NCBI GenBank assembly: GCA_947461155.1
Contig: CANHKE010000027.1
Span: forward strand, 1 to 9,212
Direction: 5' to 3'
DNA length: 9,212 nucleotides
Source: Cytophagaceae bacterium
Lineage (GTDB): Bacteria; Bacteroidota; Bacteroidia; Cytophagales; Spirosomataceae
Below, piece by piece: positions 5,749 to 9,212 of the stretch (its first letter is position 1; each line of letters begins with the position of its first letter). The notes below the pieces were generated by a model, which did not search any database, was not told the DNA's origin, and saw nothing but the letters and a program-made list of their open reading frames with translations. A program made the translations under genes and the position numbers.

Positions 5749-7461
5749 TTAAAGGTTGTGTTTTTTGATTTCTTTGACTGCGAAATCGGCGGCACGTGCT
5801 GTCAATGCCATATAGGTTAATGATGGATTCACACATGAGGTTGACGTCATGCAGGCACCATCCGTCACGAATACGTTCTTCACGCCATGTAATTGGTTGT
5901 TGCCATTTAACACAGACGTTTTCGGATCGCGGCCCATACGTGCGGTTCCCATTTCGTGAATGGCCATACCCGGATAAGAACCGTTGTCGAATGCCCGAAC
6001 GTTTTTCAAGCCGGCGCTTTCCAACATCTCTTTGGCATCTTCCATCATGTCCTTGCGCATCTTCATTTCGTTTTCTTTGAATTCAGCATCAAAAACAACG
6101 ACTGGAATTCCCCACTTGTCTTTCGTCGTAGGGTCGAGGTACATTTTGTTTTCGTGGTAAGGCAATGTCTCGCCAAAACCACCCAAATTCATCGTCCACG
6201 GGCCTGGTTTCGTCATCGCATCCTTGTAGTCAGATCCGAAGCTCATGTCATTTACGCCCCGATTCCAGCTTTGGCGTGAACCGCCACCTTGGTAACCGAA
6301 CCCACGTAAATAATCACGTTTGTCATTTCCAATGTTGCGGTAACGTGGGATGTAAATTCCATTTGCGCGGCGGCCAATGTAGTATTTGTCTTCATCGCCT
6401 TCCCAAGTACCTGCAGCACCCACGCGGAAGTGGTGGTCCATTAAATTATGTCCTAATTCACCTGAGTCATTACCCAAACCGTTTTGGAATCGAGATGATT
6501 TTGAATTTAATAATAGGGCTGTTGTCGCTACCGTAGACCCACAAACAAAGATGATTTTCGCGTAATATTCGCGTACGTCTTTGGTAACGGTATCGATTAC
6601 GCGTACACCTGTTGCTTTTTGTTTTGCATTGTCAAACAAAATTTCGGAAACAACGGAGTCTGGACGTAAGGTCAATAATCCTGTTTTCGCCGCTGGAGGT
6701 AACGTACATGATTGCGTGCTGAAATAAGCGCCATACGGACAACCTAGTCGGCATTTATTGCGGTACTGGCACGCAGAGCGGCCAATTTTCAATTGTGCTT
6801 CTTTGGCTTCTGACAAGTTAGCTACGCGGCCAATCGTCATGTTACGACCTGGGAAATTTTTCTCAATGCGCTGACGCACTTCTTTTTCCACGCAGTACAT
6901 GTCCATTGGTTTCAAGAATTCGGAATCCGGTAGTTGGGGTAATCCCAAAGCCTCTCCGGAGATACCTACGTGTTTTTCCACGTATGAATACCAGGGAGCG
7001 ATATCTTTGTAGCGAATTGGCCAGTCGACCGCGATGCCATCTTTTAGATTGGCTTCAAAGTCGATGTCTGACAACCGATAGGTTTGGCGACCCCACATGA
7101 TGGATTTTCCTCCGACGATATCTGGGCGGAACCAGTCGAAGCGCTTCACTTCTTTGTACATCGCATCGGAATCGTTCATCCAATATTTCTCGGTCATCTC
7201 GTTGTATGGATAGTCGCGGGAAAGTTTCGGGTGGGAAGCCTTTTGCTCGTTAGTCAATAAACCATTGTATTTAAAATCCCAAGGATCTTTGTAGCTCGGT
7301 TCGTAGGCGGTTACGTGGTCGAATTTCTTGCCTTTTTCAAGTACAAGTACCCGCATGCCTTTTTCAGTTAATTCTTTGGCGGCATAACCGCCGGAAACTC
7401 CAGATCCTACCACGATGGCGTCATAGGTCATGGATTTGATTGCGTCAATATTCAGATTCAT
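5749..7461 (-). CDS. GMC-family FAD-dependent sugar dehydrogenase, large subunit
   Basis: The 570-residue flavoprotein belongs to the GMC oxidoreductases, in the group with FAD-glucose/gluconate/glucoside-3-dehydrogenase catalytic subunits. The start at 7461 is preferred over a GTG at 7470 because it forms an ATGA overlap with the upstream stop. FAD motif GSGVSGG (19-25) follows a short N-terminus without signal peptide; export probably occurs together with the Tat-signal partner. C231-x5-C237-x3-C241 has the spacing of the 3Fe-4S ligands in bacterial FAD-glucose dehydrogenase. The C-terminal GMC domain has HEMGTARMG with H502 and VNPSLT with N545, the expected catalytic His/Asn pair. No cytochrome c subunit is in the window, so the electron acceptor is unknown. 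Oxidation at sugar C1 or C3 is the main choice: the lactonase neighbour favours C1, the DUF1080 neighbour favours C3. Confidence 0.92.
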   Translation of the reverse strand: MNLNIDAIKSMTYDAIVVGSGVSGGYAAKELTEKGMRVLVLEKGKKFDHVTAYEPSYKDPWDFKYNGLLTNEQKASHPKLSRDYPYNEMTEKYWMNDSDAMYKEVKRFDWFRPDIVGGKSIMWGRQTYRLSDIDFEANLKDGIAVDWPIRYKDIAPWYSYVEKHVGISGEALGLPQLPDSEFLKPMDMYCVEKEVRQRIEKNFPGRNMTIGRVANLSEAKEAQLKIGRSACQYRNKCRLGCPYGAYFSTQSCTLPPAAKTGLLTLRPDSVVSEILFDNAKQKATGVRVIDTVTKDVREYYAKIIFVCGSTVATTALLLNSKSSRFQNGLGNDSGELGHNLMDHHFRVGAAGTWEGDEDKYYIGRRANGIYIPRYRNIGNDKRDYLRGFGYQGGGSRQSWNRGVNDMSFGSDYKDAMTKPGPWTMNLGGFGETLPYHENKMYLDPTTKDKWGIPVVVFDAEFKENEMKMRKDMMEDAKEMLESAGLKNVRAFDNGSYPGMAIHEMGTARMGRDPKTSVLNGNNQLHGVKNVFVTDGACMTSTSCVNPSLTYMALTARAADFAVKEIKKHNL

Positions 7462-8021
7462 AGTGCCCACGTTTTTTGAGTTGGAGATAATGGCATGCAG
7501 CCGTCAAATTTGCCTGGAATCGGTAAGTAGTCCAATGCTTTGGTTGCCCCGATTTCAGAGGTGAAATATCCGGTGGTGGTCAATTCCTTAATCATAAAGA
7601 AGAAGGTCGGTTGGCCTTTCGCGCTTTTGCGTGCGGCATCGGATTCCAACATACTGGTGGTCAATGCATCTTTGCGTTGGGTTAAGCTCGCTTCTGCGAA
7701 CCCTTTCCCAAAACGTGTTTGGCAGTCTGCCTCCAATTTGGTCAAACCAGCAGCGAATACTTTTTGGCTTGCTTCTGGATAACAATCTTGGACAACGCGT
7801 AAGATGAATTTCTCAACGCCGGCAGCTTTTGCGCCAGGTGTGTCTGTGGTAGGAATAATAATATCGGCGATTTCAGCTACAAGAGATTCTTGTGAAGCAG
7901 AGAATTGCACAAAGGTGGGATGTGATTTTTTTCCCTGAATACCAGCCATGGCAGGTGCGGAAATCATGCCTCCCATGAGGATGGCTACCCGCTGGATGGC
8001 TTCTCTTCTGTTTACGTTCAT
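7458..8021 (-). CDS. Gluconate 2-dehydrogenase subunit 3 family protein with Tat signal
   Basis: This 187-residue protein resembles the small subunit (subunit 3 / gamma) of membrane or periplasmic GMC dehydrogenases. The ATG at 8021 is preferred to a TTG at 8045: it begins MNVNRREAI, placing the twin-arginine pair R5-R6 ahead of a hydrophobic stretch (about 12-26) and an APAMA cleavage region. Family landmarks: IADIIIPTTDTPGAKAAGV (51-69), FFMIKELTTTGYFTSEIG (140-157) and the C-terminal YLPIPGKFDGC (165-175). In studied homologues this subunit carries the cofactor-loaded large subunit through the Tat pathway and is needed for its activity. It is the first gene of the operon, translationally coupled to the GMC gene by a 4-nt overlap, with a consensus promoter just upstream. 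Confidence 0.9.
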   Translation of the reverse strand: MNVNRREAIQRVAILMGGMISAPAMAGIQGKKSHPTFVQFSASQESLVAEIADIIIPTTDTPGAKAAGVEKFILRVVQDCYPEASQKVFAAGLTKLEADCQTRFGKGFAEASLTQRKDALTTSMLESDAARKSAKGQPTFFFMIKELTTTGYFTSEIGATKALDYLPIPGKFDGCMPLSPTQKTWAL

Positions 8022-8042
8022 GTTTAATAGGATTTTACAAGT

Positions 8043-8073
8043 CAAATATAGGATATTTTTTTACGTTGCCAAA
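8043..8073 (-). promoter_or_regulatory. Promoter of the sugar dehydrogenase operon
   Basis: On the minus strand TTTG (8073-8070), 19 nt, then TATATTTG (8050-8043) matches both Bacteroidota promoter elements perfectly. Transcription would start near 8038, giving a short leader of about 17 nt before the ATG at 8021. The -33 element interleaves with that of the opposing prmC promoter. Confidence 0.7.
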
Positions 8074-8096
8074 CAGCTATGAGTTCCGTAGCTTTG
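8066..8096 (+). promoter_or_regulatory. Putative prmC promoter
   Basis: TTG (8066-8068), 20 nt, then TAGCTTTG (8089-8096) gives a perfect TAnnTTTG -7 and a partial -33. Transcription would start near 8102, leaving a leader of about 50 nt. The -7 element overlaps the left arm of the 8090-8122 inverted repeat. Confidence 0.55.
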
Positions 8097-8122
8097 CCAA
8101 ACCTTACAGGATTGGCAAAGCT
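8090..8122. repeat. 11-bp perfect inverted repeat, operator candidate
   Basis: AGCTTTGCCAA (8090-8100) and TTGGCAAAGCT (8112-8122) are perfect inverted copies separated by 11 nt. No T tract follows on either strand, so it is not a typical terminator. A further TTGCCAAAC (8066-8074) repeats the sequence at 8094-8102 and covers both -33 elements. The layout, three TTGCCAA half-sites around two divergent promoters, resembles a transcription-factor site; which factor is unknown. Confidence 0.6.
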
Positions 8123-8151
8123 TAGTCCCATAGAGAAACGAAATTCAGCGT

Positions 8152-9003
8152 ATGTTCCTTGTATCAGTAAACGCATTATCTCAACAAATCCAACAAGCCA
8201 TTGCGCATCTTTATTCCGCAAATGAAGCGAAAGCCATTGCGCATGCCTATTTGAACATGACTTGTGGGGTAAATACCTTAGATATTTTAATGGATAAAGC
8301 GGTCGAGGAACCTGCGCATTTCAAGGATGCATTAAGTCAATTAATTGCCGGAGTACCCCTACAATACGTGACAGGTAAGGCTTATTTTTACGACCGATTA
8401 TTTTCGTTGAATTCCGCCACGCTGATCCCGCGTCCAGAAACGGAGGAGTTGGTTAGTCACGTACTGAAGCTTATGGGGAATGAAGAACTGCACTTGCTCG
8501 ATATTGGCACCGGTTCCGGATGCATCGCCATTTCGCTAGCCCTGGAGGCGCCGAATGCCCATGTTACTGCTTGGGACGTAGCTGCCGAAGCCATTGCGAA
8601 AGCCAGCGAAAATGCCAGCCAGTTAGGCGCGCAAGTTACGTTTAGCCAACAAGATGTTTTTGCTTGGTCGACAACGGATTCAAAAATGTGGGACATCATC
8701 GTTTCCAATCCACCGTATGTGTTGGACGCCGAAAAAGTGGAGATGGAAGCGCATGTGTTGAATCACGAACCGCATTTGGCCTTGTTTGTACCCGATGCGG
8801 ATCCACTGAGATTTTATCGCGTAATTGGCGAAATGGCCCAGGAGCGTCTAAAGCCCGGCGGATACCTTTGCTTCGAAATCAACCGGGCTTTTGGTACGCA
8901 AAATGTTTCGTTAGCCGAAGCGCAAGGATTTCAAAATATTCAAATACGGAAAGATTTTCATGGTAATGATCGCATGCTTATTGCGCAACGATCGTCTCAT
9001 TAA
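8152..9003 (+). CDS. prmC: Peptide chain release factor N5-glutamine methyltransferase PrmC
   Basis: The 283-residue protein is PrmC (HemK), which uses SAM to methylate the Gln of the GGQ motif in release factors RF1 and RF2. The helical N-terminal domain (about 1-70) leads into [11 protein letters not shown] (69-79) and [10 protein letters not shown] (92-101), both typical of the family. The SAM-binding loop is [10 protein letters not shown] (117-126), D142 fits the ribose-binding acidic residue, and NPPY (186-189) is the substrate-Gln motif. Length is normal. The ATG at 8152 is the only suitable start. It diverges from the dehydrogenase operon through a shared promoter region, and its last 26 nt overlap the 3' end of the opposing peptidase gene. 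Confidence 0.95.
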   Translation: MFLVSVNALSQQIQQAIAHLYSANEAKAIAHAYLNMTCGVNTLDILMDKAVEEPAHFKDALSQLIAGVPLQYVTGKAYFYDRLFSLNSATLIPRPETEELVSHVLKLMGNEELHLLDIGTGSGCIAISLALEAPNAHVTAWDVAAEAIAKASENASQLGAQVTFSQQDVFAWSTTDSKMWDIIVSNPPYVLDAEKVEMEAHVLNHEPHLALFVPDADPLRFYRVIGEMAQERLKPGGYLCFEINRAFGTQNVSLAEAQGFQNIQIRKDFHGNDRMLIAQRSSH

Positions 9004-9212
9004 TACCTATCAAAAAAGCAAAATCTTTGGCAATATCCTTGAAGCGTTTGTAACGACCTGAGGCTCCGCCGTGGCCTGCCGACATATCGCAGTCGAGCAA
9101 TAGGATGTTCGAATCTGTTTTCAGTTTACGAAGTTTGGCGACCCATTTGGCAGGTTCCCAATATTGCACCTGCGAATCGTGTAAGCCTGTTGTGACAAAA
9201 ATATGCGGATAC
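8978..9212 (-). CDS. ptrB: Oligopeptidase B-like S9 family peptidase, C-terminal fragment (5' part outside the window)
   Basis: Only the last 77 complete codons are visible; the gene continues beyond 9212. The fragment carries the end of a prolyl-oligopeptidase-type alpha/beta-hydrolase domain: [18 protein letters not shown] contains the catalytic Asp (LHD) and [11 protein letters not shown] the catalytic His. The [15 protein letters not shown] and GGASGRY sequences are characteristic of oligopeptidase B (cleavage after basic residues) rather than prolyl oligopeptidase. The nucleophilic Ser and the propeller domain lie outside the window, so integrity cannot be judged. A short tail after the final hydrophobic segment (FAFLIGI) is encoded by sequence shared with the end of prmC on the other strand. 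Confidence 0.85.
   Translation of the reverse strand, partial: YPHIFVTTGLHDSQVQYWEPAKWVAKLRKLKTDSNILLLDCDMSAGHGGASGRYKRFKDIAKDFAFLIGINETIVAQ

Noticed and set aside
5717..5836. 40-residue N-terminal extension of the SMP-30 protein
   Set aside because: It would overlap the GMC coding region, pass through the terminator and bury the signal peptide inside the protein.
5796..6536. Plus-strand open frames opposite the GMC gene (5796-6080, 5956-6279, 6165-6536)
   Set aside because: No recognisable domain or promoter; they are mirror frames of a strongly conserved minus-strand gene. The same reasoning removes the frames opposite rimO (2675-3905) and prmC (8457-8708).
7462..7470. GTG start for the GMC gene, adding three residues
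   Set aside because: The ATG at 7461 gives a classic ATGA overlap with the upstream stop and leaves a family-like short N-terminus.
8022..8045. TTG start for the subunit-3-like gene, adding eight residues
   Set aside because: It would lie inside the -7 element of the consensus promoter, ahead of the likely transcription start; the ATG at 8021 gives a normal Tat signal.
8090..8122. Inverted repeat read as a rho-independent terminator
   Set aside because: No T tract follows either arm, and there is no gene ending into it from either side.

Overview
The window looks like a chromosomal segment of a Bacteroidota bacterium, probably of the order Cytophagales. Three things point there: promoter-like sites of the form TTTG / about 20 nt / TAnnTTTG, A-rich regions before start codons instead of clear Shine-Dalgarno sites, and protein families typical of the phylum (membrane-anchored EEP hydrolase, DUF1080, Tat-dependent GMC dehydrogenase pair). 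The order-level call is inference. There are no tRNAs, rRNAs, insertion sequences, phage genes or CRISPR arrays.

Layout. 1-1037 (minus): C-terminally cut gene for a membrane-anchored endonuclease/exonuclease/phosphatase protein. 1176-1415 (plus): rpmB, ribosomal protein bL28, with its own promoter and a strong terminator. 1479-2552 (plus): MoeB/ThiF-type E1-like enzyme fused to a rhodanese domain. 2549-3871 (minus): rimO, overlapping the previous gene tail to tail by 4 nt. 3997-4704 (plus): secreted DUF1080 (3-keto-disaccharide hydrolase family) protein. 8021-4727 (minus): three genes in the order Tat-signal gluconate-dehydrogenase-subunit-3-like protein, GMC flavoprotein dehydrogenase, secreted SMP-30/gluconolactonase-like protein. 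8152-9003 (plus): prmC. 8978-9212 (minus): C-terminal end of an oligopeptidase B-like peptidase, overlapping prmC tail to tail by 26 nt.

The housekeeping genes serve translation: bL28, S12 methylthiolation (RimO) and release-factor methylation (PrmC). The most interesting part is the 4-kb accessory module at 3997-8021. The Tat-signal small subunit and the GMC dehydrogenase are coupled by an ATGA overlap and probably form a periplasmic sugar dehydrogenase. The dehydrogenase carries a C-x5-C-x3-C motif of the kind that holds a 3Fe-4S cluster in FAD-glucose dehydrogenases. The neighbouring secreted lactonase-like and 3-ketoglycoside-hydrolase-like enzymes suggest that oxidised sugars (a lactone, a 3-keto sugar, or both) are processed outside the cytoplasm. 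No cytochrome c subunit or transporter lies in the window.

Regulatory structure is unusually dense. Back-to-back promoters for the dehydrogenase operon and prmC interleave their -33 elements and sit next to an 11-bp inverted repeat. A 14-nt direct repeat lies between rimO and the DUF1080 gene. Two terminators stand directly in front of a downstream start codon on the same strand (before the MoeB-like gene and before the SMP-30 gene). A third, bidirectional terminator contains the SMP-30 stop codon in its stem.
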